Below, piece after piece: positions 40,368 through 49,036 of a stretch of 64,000 nucleotides of DNA. This DNA is from Nocardia colli (GTDB taxonomy: Bacteria > Actinomycetota > Actinomycetes > Mycobacteriales > Mycobacteriaceae): NCBI RefSeq assembly GCF_008704205.1, contig NZ_VXLC01000015.1, positions 372,001-436,000 of the forward strand, written 5' to 3'. The stretch's first letter is position 1; the number at the start of each line of letters is the position of its first letter. A program made the position numbers and the translations under genes. A model generated the notes under the pieces. It did not search any database. It saw only the letters and a program-made list of their open reading frames with translations, and was not told the DNA's origin.

Positions 40368-40931
40368 TCACTCATCGAGGTTCGGCGGAGTGGTGGTGAG
40401 CAGGCGCGGATCCGGTGCGGTGCCGGTGGTGGCGACGGCTCCGGCGAGGGCCCGGGCGAGGGTGAGCAGGTCGCGGGGGTTGCGCTTGTCCAGCCCGCCG
40501 AGCAGCTGCTTCAGCACGGTGAGCTGGTCGAAGTAGATGCGTTCGACCGCCAGGTTCTCCTGCTCGTCGAACACGAAGTAGGCCGTCATCCTGGTCCGGT
40601 GCGCCGAGCCGGTCGGCGGGATCTTTCCCAGTGGACCCGAATGCGTTCCGAGGAGCCAGAACTCGACGATCACCGCGTCGTGGCTGTGGCGCAGCGCGAT
40701 GATCTCGTGGTCCTGGTCGGGGAAGGCGCGGCGGGTGTCGTGATAGTAGCCGCGGACCTCGTCGTTGCCGTCGTGCACGACCATCGGGGCGATCAGCTCG
40801 TAATGCGGGTGCGGGAACGTGGACAGCGTCGCGTCCCAGTCCTGGCGGACCTCGTCGTGGAAGTGGTCGAGGACGAGCTTCTCTCGTGCGCGCAGGACGT
40901 CTTCGGGCGGCAGGGTGAATCGTGTGGACAT
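40368..40931 (-). CDS. SnoaL-like/NTF2-fold protein, TetR-controlled
   Basis: A protein of about 187 residues with an NTF2-like layout: helix VLRAREKLVLDHFHDEVRQDWDATLSTF, strand HYELIAPMVVHDG, then EVRGYYHDTRRAFPDQDHEI and VEFWLLGTHSG. Proteins of this class are ester cyclases, aldol catalysts or proteins of unknown role acting on hydrophobic small molecules. The start at 40931 is preferred because the longer frame would run into the operator region. It forms an operon with the MBL hydrolase and is divergent from TetR at 41042. Confidence 0.75.
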   Translation of the reverse strand: MSTRFTLPPEDVLRAREKLVLDHFHDEVRQDWDATLSTFPHPHYELIAPMVVHDGNDEVRGYYHDTRRAFPDQDHEIIALRHSHDAVIVEFWLLGTHSGPLGKIPPTGSAHRTRMTAYFVFDEQENLAVERIYFDQLTVLKQLLGGLDKRNPRDLLTLARALAGAVATTGTAPDPRLLTTTPPNLDE

Positions 40932-40961
40932 CGGTGTCTCCTGGAAACGCGTGGACTCAAT

Positions 40962-41011
40962 ATCCACAGCGTGGGTTTTACGTGCCGCCACCATATACCC
41001 ACGATGTGGAT
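40962..41011. promoter_or_regulatory. paired operators between TetR and the SnoaL/MBL operon
   Basis: ATCCACAGCGTGGGT at 40962-40976 and ACCCACGATGTGGAT at 40997-41011 are reverse complements of each other except for one base. Each is itself an imperfect palindrome of ATCCAC/GTGGGT half-sites, so they are two binding sites 35 bases apart centre to centre. They fill the intergenic region between two divergent genes, the usual place for TetR operators. They most likely bind the TetR protein encoded at 41042. Confidence 0.7.
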
Positions 41012-41041
41012 TTAATCAACGGTTTGCGGCAGGATGACCCC

Positions 41042-41719
41042 ATGACCAGCAACGTCCCCGCCGCGCGCCGCGGACGACCCCCGAAAGGCGCCGGCCAGCT
41101 GACCCGGGCGGGGATCGTCGACGCAACCCTCGCGGTCATCGACGGCGAGGGTGTCGGCGCGGTGGGCATGCGTGCCGTTGCTCGGGTGCTCGGAGTCGAT
41201 CCGAAGAGCCTGTACAACCACGTCGACGGCAAGGACGGCCTACTCGACGCCGTCGCCGAGCACCTCTTGGGCTCCATCGAATTACCTACGCGCAGTGGCG
41301 ATCTCCGCGCCGACCTACGAGCCATCGCGGACGCCTTCCGCCAACGCGCCCTGCTACACCCGGCCGCCGCCGCACTGGTGCTCACCCGCCAACTGGGATC
41401 GGTCGAGGGCCTGGCGCCGACACAAGCCGTACTGGAAGTACTCCGCGCCGCAGGCTGCAACCCAGAACAAGCCGTCCACCTACTGCGCACCCTCCTCGCA
41501 ACCCTCGTCGGCACCCTCCTCCGCGAAGTCAACGCTACCCCCACTTACGGAACCACCGATCTCTCCGGAATCGCCGCCCGCCGAACAACATTGGAACAAT
41601 CCGCCTTACCCGCCGTCATCGAGGCCGCCCCCTACCTCGCGCGCTTCGACAGCCAGGCGGAATTCGACTACGCGATGGACCTGGCACTCGACGCGCTCGT
41701 CGCACGGATCGAGCGCTGA
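41042..41719 (+). CDS. TetR family transcriptional regulator
   Basis: A 225-residue regulator of the TetR/TetR_C group. The N-terminal HTH is visible: GRPPKGAGQLTRAGIVDATLAV, then VGAVGMRAVARVLGVDPKSLYNHVDGKDGLL, where SLYNHV is the recognition helix. The C-terminal domain (residues 80-225) is ligand binding. The ATG at 41042 was chosen because the frame upstream crosses the operators. It sits divergently to the SnoaL/MBL operon with two near-identical palindromes in between, so it very probably represses both sides until a hydrophobic ligand is present. It is not of the ArpA type linked to butyrolactone hormones. Confidence 0.9.
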   Translation: MTSNVPAARRGRPPKGAGQLTRAGIVDATLAVIDGEGVGAVGMRAVARVLGVDPKSLYNHVDGKDGLLDAVAEHLLGSIELPTRSGDLRADLRAIADAFRQRALLHPAAAALVLTRQLGSVEGLAPTQAVLEVLRAAGCNPEQAVHLLRTLLATLVGTLLREVNATPTYGTTDLSGIAARRTTLEQSALPAVIEAAPYLARFDSQAEFDYAMDLALDALVARIER

Positions 41720-41851
41720 CGAGACCGGGGCCTGTCGGCCCTACGAGATCGGCACCAAGTCGGTCGAATAGACGACACCCGAACTGCGCCGGGAAGGGTT
41801 GTATCGGTGGCACCGTGTGCTGTTCAGCCACGCGACCCGAGGAGGCTTCCG

Positions 41852-42073
41852 ATGTCGAGTTTCCAAGCCCAAACCGCTGCCGGCGAACTCAGCGATGTTG
41901 TGCCGGTGCTCGAGCGACAGGGAATCGCAATGGGGGCGCTCAGGCAGGGCATGCGCGCAGGCTTCCGCTCGCGGCCGATGGCGATCGGTGACGATCCCGC
42001 ATCGGCGGTTGCTGTTGAGCTCGGGACGTTCCCGATATGCCTGCGGGGCAAAGAGTTCCCGGACATTCGGTGA
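41852..42073 (+). CDS. small hypothetical protein upstream of the HhH-GPD gene
   Basis: A 73-residue protein of unknown function. A GAGGAGG ribosome site just upstream of ATG 41852 supports translation. The sequence (FQAQTAAGELSDVVPVLERQ, RQGMRAGFRSRPMAIGDDP) has a helical first half and no membrane or catalytic motif. It ends 14 bases before the GTG of the HhH-GPD gene, so the two are likely one unit. Base composition is lower in GC than the surroundings. It could be a partner or accessory protein of the DNA glycosylase-like protein; nothing confirms this. Confidence 0.45.
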   Translation: MSSFQAQTAAGELSDVVPVLERQGIAMGALRQGMRAGFRSRPMAIGDDPASAVAVELGTFPICLRGKEFPDIR

Positions 42074-42087
42074 CAAGGGGCAGGGTT

Positions 42088-42762
42088 GTGAACTCCATGA
42101 ATTCAGTGCCACAGCGAGCTGTTCACCGGGACGATGTCGATATGGTGCTACGGCATTTTGCGGCGCTCGGCCTCGAGTGTCGCGAGGTTGAGCGTCGATG
42201 GGACCACATCGGCGGATTGATCGTCGACGCAGCGCTCCAACCTCGGACGAAGTACCAGAAGATTGTGCTTCCGCGGGTTCGGCGAGTGATCGCCGATTGG
42301 CCTGATGCTGATGCGTTGGAGGGCTTCATCCGCCGCTTGGACGCGCATGATCTCGCGGACTTCCTGTCCTGGAAGCGGACGTCACGGAAGCTCACCGTGA
42401 TACGCGACCTCACCGCGACGTTGTCCGCGCTCGAGCTCCACACAGTGAGCGAACTCGGCGCTGCCTACGACGGGGCGGATCGTGAACGAGACACGCGCTG
42501 CGCTTTGCGGCAGATAAGGTTCGTCGGCCCGAAAACTGTTGACTACATAGCGATCCTGGCTGGGTCGTCCAATCATGTCGCGGTGGACACGCACATCATC
42601 GGATTCGTCCGCGATGCAGGTGTGCGCGCCGGTGACTACCAGGCTGTCGGTGGACTGATAAGGCAGGTTGCTGACGAACTGGGTTGCAGTGTGGGCGCAC
42701 TCGACGCTGCGATCTGGAATCACATGAGCAAGCGGGGTATTCCCGGTAAGCTTCGCCGATGA
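42088..42762 (+). CDS. HhH-GPD superfamily protein, endonuclease III-like
   Basis: A protein of about 224 residues. The second half holds a helix-hairpin-helix signature of the base-excision glycosylase superfamily, IRFVGPKTVDYIAILAG, followed by VAVDTHIIGFV, where the Asp is the expected catalytic residue. The iron-sulfur loop of endonuclease III is absent. The N-terminal half (RHFAALGLECREVERRW, KYQKIVLPRVRRVIADWP) is unlike classical Nth or MutY, so it is a divergent member. GGGGCAGGG upstream of GTG 42088 supports the start; the frame opens earlier but overlaps the small gene. It may repair modified bases, or be part of a defence or restriction-like function. Confidence 0.6.
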   Translation: MNSMNSVPQRAVHRDDVDMVLRHFAALGLECREVERRWDHIGGLIVDAALQPRTKYQKIVLPRVRRVIADWPDADALEGFIRRLDAHDLADFLSWKRTSRKLTVIRDLTATLSALELHTVSELGAAYDGADRERDTRCALRQIRFVGPKTVDYIAILAGSSNHVAVDTHIIGFVRDAGVRAGDYQAVGGLIRQVADELGCSVGALDAAIWNHMSKRGIPGKLRR

Positions 42763-42906
42763 GCTGGATGTGCCATCCTGCTGGCTAGAGCGGCGCATCG
42801 ACGTCGGCAATGCCTTCTTCGCGGCGATGGCGGCCCTGGCAGTCCTGTGACGCAGCCACCCGCCCACTACGGTAGAGCCCGGTTACGACGACGGGATGGG
42901 TGGGTA

Positions 42907-43878
42907 ATGCGGTTCGGGTTCATCTCGCATGTGGTCGGTGACGGCGACTCGGCGGGGGAGTTGCGGCGGGCCGTCGAGCTGGCGGTGTGCGCGGAGGAGT
43001 GCGGGTTCGACTCGTTCTGGGTGGCACAGCATCACTTCGGGGCGCAGCGGGCGCATTGCCCGTCGCCGCTGGTGTTGCTGGCGGCGATCGCGCAGCGGAC
43101 GAGCCGGATCCGGCTGGGGACGGCGGTGGTGATCGGGTCCCTGGAGGATCCGATCCGACTGGCCGAGGACGCGGCGACCGTGGACGCGCTCAGCGGTGGG
43201 CGGCTCGAGCTCGGGCTCGGTGCGGGGGCGGACGCGCCGACTGCCGAACGGTTCGGCCGGGCACATGAGCAGCGGCACGAGCGGTTCCTCGACCACCTGC
43301 ATCGGCTGCGCGAATTGCTCGGTCCGGCCAGCGATCTGGTGCCTGCGGCGCCCGGACTGCGGGAGCGGCTCTGGATCGGCACCGCGTCCGAATCGGGGTT
43401 CGACCTCGCCGCCGAACTAGACCTCGGCGTGCTCACCGGCCGGACCTCGTCCGCACAGGGACCGCGGGACGAGATCGCGGCCGAGCGAGTGGCGAAATAC
43501 CGTGCGGCGCAACATGCTGCCGGTCGCACGCCACGCGTCGGGGTGTCCCGATCGGTGCTGTGCGCCGACACCGCCGCGGCCGCGTTCGAGCACATGCGAC
43601 CGGGCATCGAACGCTGGGTCGCGACCGCGATCGACGCGGGCCGGTTCCCGCCCGGCTTCACCGCACGCGACTACGTCGACACCGGCCACGGCTATCTCGG
43701 CACCGGCGCCGAGGTCGAGGACGCGATCCGGCGCGACCTCGTGGTGCCCGGCGCGACTGAATTCCTGTGCAACGTACAACCTTCCGGACCTGCACCGGCA
43801 GCCATCAGCACGAGTCTGCGGCTGTTCGCCGACACGGTCATCGCGCGCTGGGCAGATCCGGTATCGGATCGATCCTGA
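42907..43878 (+). CDS. luciferase-like FMN-dependent monooxygenase
   Basis: A 323-residue flavin-dependent monooxygenase of the bacterial luciferase superfamily. The N-terminal strand MRFGFISHV, FDSFWVAQHHF, LLAAIAQRTSRIRLGTAVV and the SGGRLELGLGAG element are typical. From memory, related LLM proteins (KPN_01858 type) are often encoded next to a peptide-like ABC importer, as here. The start at 42907 has GGGATGGG upstream. Its 3' end overlaps the convergent ABC ATPase gene by 41 bases, an unusually tight arrangement. It needs FMNH2 from a separate reductase; the substrate may be what the importer brings in. Confidence 0.85.
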   Translation: MRFGFISHVVGDGDSAGELRRAVELAVCAEECGFDSFWVAQHHFGAQRAHCPSPLVLLAAIAQRTSRIRLGTAVVIGSLEDPIRLAEDAATVDALSGGRLELGLGAGADAPTAERFGRAHEQRHERFLDHLHRLRELLGPASDLVPAAPGLRERLWIGTASESGFDLAAELDLGVLTGRTSSAQGPRDEIAAERVAKYRAAQHAAGRTPRVGVSRSVLCADTAAAAFEHMRPGIERWVATAIDAGRFPPGFTARDYVDTGHGYLGTGAEVEDAIRRDLVVPGATEFLCNVQPSGPAPAAISTSLRLFADTVIARWADPVSDRS

Positions 43879-45226
43879 CCACCGTGTCGGCGAGGTCACC
43901 CAGCAGGCGTTCGGAGTGCGAGACAACGACGATGGCCATGCCGTCGTCGGCGAGTTCGCGCAGTATCTCGACGATCCGCGCGGACGAGGCCTCGTCGAGC
44001 GAGGCGGTCGGCTCGTCCGCCAGCAGCAGTCGGACGTCGCCCACCAGCGCCCGGGCGAGCGCCACGCGCTGGGCCTGACCGCCGGACAGCTCGCGCGGGT
44101 ATCGCCCGGGATCGATATCGCCCAAACCCACTCGCGCCAAGGCGGTTCGGGCGACGGCCAGCGCGTCGGCCCGCCGCAGGCGGCTGCGCAGGCGCGGCTG
44201 CAACGGCTCGGTGATGCTGCGGTAGATCGGCCGACGCGGATCGAGACTGCCGACGGCGTTCTGGAACACGACGCCGACTTTTCCCGGTGGGGGCTTTCCG
44301 TCTTGGCCGTCCCAGACCAGGCGTCCGTCGGTGGGCTTTTCGACTCCGGCGAGCATCCGCAGCAGCGTGCTCTTTCCCGCCCCGGACGGTCCGGCGAGGC
44401 CGACGATCTCACCGCATCGAACGTCCAGATCGGTTGCCGCCAAACCTCCGCCGGACGGATACCGCTTTGCTACACCGTGCGCGCGCAGGATCGGCGCGGC
44501 GTCGGGCACCGGCTTACGCACCGGAACATGTTGCACGACAACCGGACTCGCCACACTCGATTCGACAACAGTGCCGTCCTCGACCAGATACACCCGGTCG
44601 GCGTACTTCTCGACCAGCCGCCGGTCGTGGCTGACGATCAGCAGCGCCGAATCGCCGGCGGTCAACGCGGCCATGACCCGGTGCGCATTGGCGTCGTCCA
44701 GCGCCGAGGTCGGTTCATCGGCCAGCACCAGCGCCGGGTCGAGCGCCCGCGCGGTGGTCACCGAACCGCGCTGCAACATGCCGCCGGACCACATGAACGG
44801 ACGCTGGCGGATCCGAGTTTCCGGATCGGGCAGGTCGACGGCCGCCAGATCGGCGACGATCCGCCCGTCGGGCACCGGCCGCCGCACGTTGCGCCACGCC
44901 TGCGCGATGTTGGTGCGCACCGACATCAGCGGGTCCATCGCGGCGAACGGATCCTGGCTGACATAGCCGAGCACCGTCCCGCGCAACGCGCGAAAGTCGT
45001 TCCCAGACAGAGCGACACCGTCGACTAGCACCGTGCCGTCGACCCGCGCCGTGTGCCCGAGCATGCCGAGCAGCGCGCGGATGATGGTGGTCTTCCCGCT
45101 ACCGCTCGGCCCGACCACCGCCACCGTCTCACCGCGCCGCACCGTGAGCGAGACGTCGCGCAGCACGGGAGCAGACCCGGCATAGGCGACGGTCAGCCCG
45201 CGGATCTCCGCGATCGGCGCGCTCAT
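43838..45226 (-). CDS. ABC importer ATPase with two fused nucleotide-binding domains
   Basis: A 462-residue protein with two complete ABC domains. First: GPSGSGKTT (Walker A), a weak signature SGGMLQRGSVT, LVLADEPTSALD. Second: GPSGAGKST, LSGGQAQRVALAR, LLLADEPTASLDE. This is the DppD-DppF or OppD-OppF pair fused into one chain, which energises a dipeptide/nickel-type importer. The start at 45226 overlaps the permease gene stop by 4 bases. It is the last gene of an operon (binding protein, two permeases, ATPase) led by a cobalamin riboswitch. The first signature motif departs from LSGGQ, so one ATP site may be weak. Confidence 0.92.
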   Translation of the reverse strand: MSAPIAEIRGLTVAYAGSAPVLRDVSLTVRRGETVAVVGPSGSGKTTIIRALLGMLGHTARVDGTVLVDGVALSGNDFRALRGTVLGYVSQDPFAAMDPLMSVRTNIAQAWRNVRRPVPDGRIVADLAAVDLPDPETRIRQRPFMWSGGMLQRGSVTTARALDPALVLADEPTSALDDANAHRVMAALTAGDSALLIVSHDRRLVEKYADRVYLVEDGTVVESSVASPVVVQHVPVRKPVPDAAPILRAHGVAKRYPSGGGLAATDLDVRCGEIVGLAGPSGAGKSTLLRMLAGVEKPTDGRLVWDGQDGKPPPGKVGVVFQNAVGSLDPRRPIYRSITEPLQPRLRSRLRRADALAVARTALARVGLGDIDPGRYPRELSGGQAQRVALARALVGDVRLLLADEPTASLDEASSARIVEILRELADDGMAIVVVSHSERLLGDLADTVVRIDPIPDLPSAR

Positions 45227-46044
45227 CGATGCCACTCCTTGTCGCTGCGGTCCCGCAATCCCTCGGCGAGCAGGTTCGCCGCGGCAGCCATCGCCAGAAT
45301 CGCCACCGACGGCGCGATCAGCAACCACGGTGCGGCAGTGAGGAATCGGCGCGCGTCACCCATGATCGCGCCCAGTTCCGCCTCGGGCATCTGCACGCCG
45401 AGACCGAGAAACGACAACCCGGCCAGCGCGACCACGATGCCACCGAGCCGCAGCGTGGCCACGATCAGGAACGGCCCGAGCACCGCGGGCAGCAGGTGCC
45501 GCACCCCGATCGCGGGCCTGCTCACCCCGGCCACCCGCGCGGCGACCACATAGGGCCTCGTGCGCGCGGCCAAGGTCAGTGCGCGTGCGACCCTGGCGTC
45601 GGCCGCCCAGCTCGCGATCACCAGTGCCAGAAGAAGATTCACGTACCCGGGGCCGAGCAGACCGACCACCGCCAGCGCCAGCACCAGTCCTGGGATGGCC
45701 AGCACGACATCGATCACCCGGGAAACGGCCCGATCGAGCCGGCCACCGTAGAGCCCGGCACCCAGCCCGACGAGCAGACTGATCGTCGCCGAACCCGCCA
45801 GAACGAGGAACGCCGACAGCAGCGACAACCGCAATCCGTGCATCACCCGGGAGAACTGATCCCGGCCGTATTGGTCTGTGCCGAACCAGTATTCGGCATT
45901 CGGCGCGATCAGCTTGTCCGCGTAGTGCGGCTCGTTCGGCGGATACTGCGCCACCAACGGCCCGACCACCACCAGCAAGAGCAGCACACCGAGCAGCAGC
46001 GCTCCGGCGCGCACCGATCCGGGGAAACGAAGCCGGGAGATCAT
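45223..46044 (-). CDS. ABC importer permease, DppC/NikC type
   Basis: A 273-residue inner-membrane permease of the dipeptide/nickel family. The N-terminal region has the DppC-type signature YWFGTDQYGRDQFSRVMHG and the EAA loop appears in RVAGVSRPAIGVRHLLPAVLGP. About six hydrophobic segments are seen. The start at 46044 overlaps the partner permease stop (ATGA), and its own stop overlaps the ATPase start. It forms the translocation pore with the upstream permease. A longer frame that starts within the neighbouring permease is not expected. Confidence 0.92.
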   Translation of the reverse strand: MISRLRFPGSVRAGALLLGVLLLLVVVGPLVAQYPPNEPHYADKLIAPNAEYWFGTDQYGRDQFSRVMHGLRLSLLSAFLVLAGSATISLLVGLGAGLYGGRLDRAVSRVIDVVLAIPGLVLALAVVGLLGPGYVNLLLALVIASWAADARVARALTLAARTRPYVVAARVAGVSRPAIGVRHLLPAVLGPFLIVATLRLGGIVVALAGLSFLGLGVQMPEAELGAIMGDARRFLTAAPWLLIAPSVAILAMAAAANLLAEGLRDRSDKEWHR

Positions 46045-46982
46045 GCGTCCACCGCGATTCTGCGATCGATCACCGCGGACAACAGATCGGCGACGAGACT
46101 GGTGACCACGTAACTCGCCGTCGCGAACACGGTGAACGCCTGAATCACCGGGAGGTCCCGGGTTTTCACGGACTCCACCACATACGAACCGAGCCCCGGC
46201 CAGGTGAATACCGTCTCGACGACCGTCGCACCGCCGATCAGCACCGCGGTACCCACGGCGAGCGCATGCAGCGACGGCACCGCGCTGTTGGGCAGCCCGT
46301 GCCGCCACAGGATCCGCCACCGAGTAGCGCCACGCGCGCGCAGCACCTCGGCGGTCGGCGAATCCAGGAACGCAAGCAGATTCGCCCGCAACAGCCGCGA
46401 CCAGGTATCGGATAACCCGACCGCCAGGCAGATGGCGGGCAGCCACACCTGCCGCCAGGTGCCGTCCAGTGCGGCCTTACCGAAACCCAGCCCGACGACG
46501 AACACCTGAATCAGCAACAGCGCCACCACGAATCCCGGCACCGCCGCGAATACCAAGGCCAGCCAACGGGTCCCGTGATCGGGCCAGCGCCGCGGATACC
46601 GGGCAGCGATCACCCCGAGCGCGACCGAGAACCCCAGCGCGAGCACCAGCGCCGCCGACGCCAAGGTCAGCGTCGCCGGTAACCGGTCGGCGAACTCACC
46701 GGACACCGGCCGCCCCGACGCGAACGACAACCCGAAATCACCGCGCAACACACCCCATATCCAGTGCGCGTACTGCGCGAGCACCGGCTGGTCCAGATGC
46801 AGGGTCTGCTCGAGCGCGCGGATCTGTTCGGGCGGCGGCTCCGGAACCCCTTGCGCGACCAGGATCATCCGGGCCGGATCACCCGGCGCCAACGGCATCA
46901 GGGCCCAGATCAGCACGCTGGCGCCCAGCAGCGTGAGCAGTGCCTCGACGACCCGGCGCCGGGCCAGGACGAGTACTCGCAT
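46041..46982 (-). CDS. ABC importer permease, DppB/NikB type
   Basis: A 313-residue permease. The N-terminal VLVLARRRVVEALLTLLGASVLIWALMPLAPGDPA is the typical DppB/NikB start (membrane anchor followed by PGDP), and the EAA loop is VLRARGATRWRILWRHGLPNS. It pairs with the DppC-type permease downstream. Overlaps of 4 bases on one side and a 9-base gap to the binding-protein gene indicate one operon. Substrate is not readable from the permease. Confidence 0.92.
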   Translation of the reverse strand: MRVLVLARRRVVEALLTLLGASVLIWALMPLAPGDPARMILVAQGVPEPPPEQIRALEQTLHLDQPVLAQYAHWIWGVLRGDFGLSFASGRPVSGEFADRLPATLTLASAALVLALGFSVALGVIAARYPRRWPDHGTRWLALVFAAVPGFVVALLLIQVFVVGLGFGKAALDGTWRQVWLPAICLAVGLSDTWSRLLRANLLAFLDSPTAEVLRARGATRWRILWRHGLPNSAVPSLHALAVGTAVLIGGATVVETVFTWPGLGSYVVESVKTRDLPVIQAFTVFATASYVVTSLVADLLSAVIDRRIAVDA

Positions 46983-46991
46983 CGGCCCGGG

Positions 46992-48632
46992 TTATCGGCC
47001 GGTCTGGCTGGTGAGGTGCCTGCGCACGCTCGACACCCGGTAATCGGCCCACTTCGGGCCGGTCACGACGGTGAAGTACTTGAACGTCCCCGCCACCACA
47101 TACGCCTGATCCCGCACCAGGATCTGCTGCGCCCGCGCGAGCAAGGCGTCGCGGCGCGCGGTGTCGAACTCGCCGCGCAGCTGCGCGCCGATCGCGTCGA
47201 TCTCCGGGTTCGCCACGCCCTGCGCGTTCGACGAACCGTCGGTGGTCCAGCGCACCAGGTACGGCTGGATCGGGTCGGCGGTGCCGGACAGCGAACCGCT
47301 CAGCGCCACCGACGATTCCCACGCGTTCGGATCCTTCTTCACCGCGGCGGAATCCTCGGCGTTGTCGATGCGCAGGTCGAAACCGGCGCGCGCGACCTGG
47401 TCCTGCATCGCGATCGCGACGTCGTTGGTCTCCGGGCCCTGGGCTTGAGTCACGAACCGCACCACCAGTTTCCGGCCGTCCTTGGCCCGGATGCCGTCGC
47501 TGCCCGGGGTCCAGCCCGCCGCGTCGAGCAGTCGCTTCGCCTGGTCCAGGTCGTGCACCTGATTGTCCGCCGCGAACGGCATCGTCGGCGGGTACAGGCC
47601 GGTGGCGGCGGCGAACTGGCCGTTGCCGACATCGGCGGCGATGCCGCGATAATCGATCGCCGCGGTGAACGCCTTGCGCACGGCGGTATCGGTGAAAATG
47701 CCTGCCTTCAGGTTCATCTCGACCAGCAGCGACTGCAACGCCAGCGCCGAGGACAGCACGTGCATGTCCTTCTCACCCTGCAAGACCAGCTTGGCCGAGG
47801 TGGACGGGTAGAAGGCCATATCGGCCTCGCCGCTGCGCACACCCGCGATCCGGGCCTGCTCGTCGGGCACCACCCGCACGGTCACGCCTTTGAGCGGCGG
47901 CGTTCCCTCCCAATGGTTCTGGTACGGCGCGAGCACGAGATTGTCCGGCGTCCAGGCGGTGATCGCGTACGGACCGGAGTACGCGCCCGCGCCGACGATC
48001 TTCGCCGAGTCGCCGCCGGCCGCGTCCATCGCGGCGACGTCGTAGATCTGCAACGAGTTGTCGCGCGCCGCGAGCGCGGCGGGAACCATCGCGTTCGGGG
48101 TCGGCGTGGTGAGCACGACGCGTTCGCCGTCGGCGGTCACCTTCGTCGCCGGGTCGAGATACACCCTGGCCGCCGCGGAACGGGCGATCTGCCTGGTCAG
48201 CGCCGCGGCCACCGCGCCGGCGTCGACCGGCTTTCCGTTCTGGAAGGTGACGCCCTTGCGTAAGGTCGCGATCCAGCGGGTGTCCCCGTCACGGGTGACC
48301 GACTCGGCCAGCCACGGCGCGACCTCGCCGGTCTCGGTGATCTGCAGCAGATTCTCCGCGACACCCCAGTCGAACAGCCAGTTCGTGCCGGTGCCGATCG
48401 GGTCGAGGCCGGCGATCTTGTAGGAGTTGTAGATCGTCAACGAGCCGTCGCCGGACGCTCGCAATGCGCGCGCCGATGCGGCGCCGTCGTCGCTCGACGC
48501 GCAACCGGTGAACACCATGGCGACGGTGAGCAGTCCCGCCAGCACCACGGCGAACCGGGAGCGGCGATGTCGCCCGGGGGCATGGTCGGGTAGCCGCACG
48601 GCGCTGGGCCGGCGGCGAGTGTGCACGCGCAT
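46992..48632 (-). CDS. ABC transporter solute-binding lipoprotein, peptide/nickel type
   Basis: A protein of about 546 residues with a lipoprotein signal (FAVVLAGLLTVAMVFTGC, lipobox Cys near residue 45) and the SBP family 5 layout (WLAESVTRDGDTRWIATLRKGVTFQNGKPV, then LVVRFVTQAQGPETNDVAIAMQDQV). This family binds peptides, nickel chelates and similar molecules outside the membrane. The ATG at 48632 is preferred because GAGG lies 6 bases before it; a second ATG at 48638 has no spacing. From memory, a KPN_01854-type branch of this family is linked to luciferase-like monooxygenases. It is the first gene after the cobalamin riboswitch, so its supply should fall when cobalamin is plentiful, suggesting a cobalt- or corrinoid-related substrate. 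Confidence 0.9.
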   Translation of the reverse strand: MRVHTRRRPSAVRLPDHAPGRHRRSRFAVVLAGLLTVAMVFTGCASSDDGAASARALRASGDGSLTIYNSYKIAGLDPIGTGTNWLFDWGVAENLLQITETGEVAPWLAESVTRDGDTRWIATLRKGVTFQNGKPVDAGAVAAALTRQIARSAAARVYLDPATKVTADGERVVLTTPTPNAMVPAALAARDNSLQIYDVAAMDAAGGDSAKIVGAGAYSGPYAITAWTPDNLVLAPYQNHWEGTPPLKGVTVRVVPDEQARIAGVRSGEADMAFYPSTSAKLVLQGEKDMHVLSSALALQSLLVEMNLKAGIFTDTAVRKAFTAAIDYRGIAADVGNGQFAAATGLYPPTMPFAADNQVHDLDQAKRLLDAAGWTPGSDGIRAKDGRKLVVRFVTQAQGPETNDVAIAMQDQVARAGFDLRIDNAEDSAAVKKDPNAWESSVALSGSLSGTADPIQPYLVRWTTDGSSNAQGVANPEIDAIGAQLRGEFDTARRDALLARAQQILVRDQAYVVAGTFKYFTVVTGPKWADYRVSSVRRHLTSQTGR

Positions 48633-48661
48633 TCTCATCCTCGTGAAACTCGATCCTGAAA

Positions 48662-48806
48662 AGGGCGCAGGTATCCTGGCTCCCGGATCAACGCTCGCCT
48701 TCGGCCTTCCAACCCAGGAAGGTCGTGGCCGTGAGATGAAGGTTTGCTACTCGGTCACAGTTGCGGGACAGCCCCGGATTCGCACCGGTGTTCCCTGCGG
48801 AAAAGA
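48662..48806 (-). ncRNA. cobalamin (AdoCbl) riboswitch upstream of the ABC importer operon
   Basis: Read on the minus strand, the stretch starts with GGGAACACCGGTGCGAATCC, continues GGGGCTGTCCCGCAACTGTG and ends GAGCCAGGATACCTGC. These match the conserved core of the cobalamin riboswitch, including the B12 box (GCCA-GA-ACCTGC type) and the G-rich CCCGCAACTGT segment. It ends about 30 bases before the binding-protein start, a place suited to control of translation or of early termination. The presence of a B12 riboswitch suggests repression of the importer by adenosylcobalamin. Confidence 0.93.
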
Positions 48807-49036
48807 ACCTAGCAGTACGTGACGGTACGTCCTGCCACGCGCCGGGTCCGAAGTTCGCACTCTGCGCCCAAATCACTCGAGTAGAGCTGTATTCGTGGGC
48901 AGCGCATGCGGCGGGATTCTGCGCTAGCCCTGGAGACAGGTGGTTCGCGTCTGAATCTTGGTGAGTGCAACGGTGTCTGGCGGTTGTGCGCCTCGCTAAC
49001 GTTCTCTGGTTGAACGTTGTTGTGGAGGAGTGTGCG

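Noticed and set aside
40368..40994. Start of the SnoaL-like protein at 40994
   Set aside because: It would place the coding start across the first TetR operator; MSTRFTLPP at 40931 is more likely.
41042..41719. TetR as an ArpA-type butyrolactone receptor for the AfsA-like product
   Set aside because: The sequence does not resemble ArpA/ScbR, and its operators are confined to its own divergent promoter.
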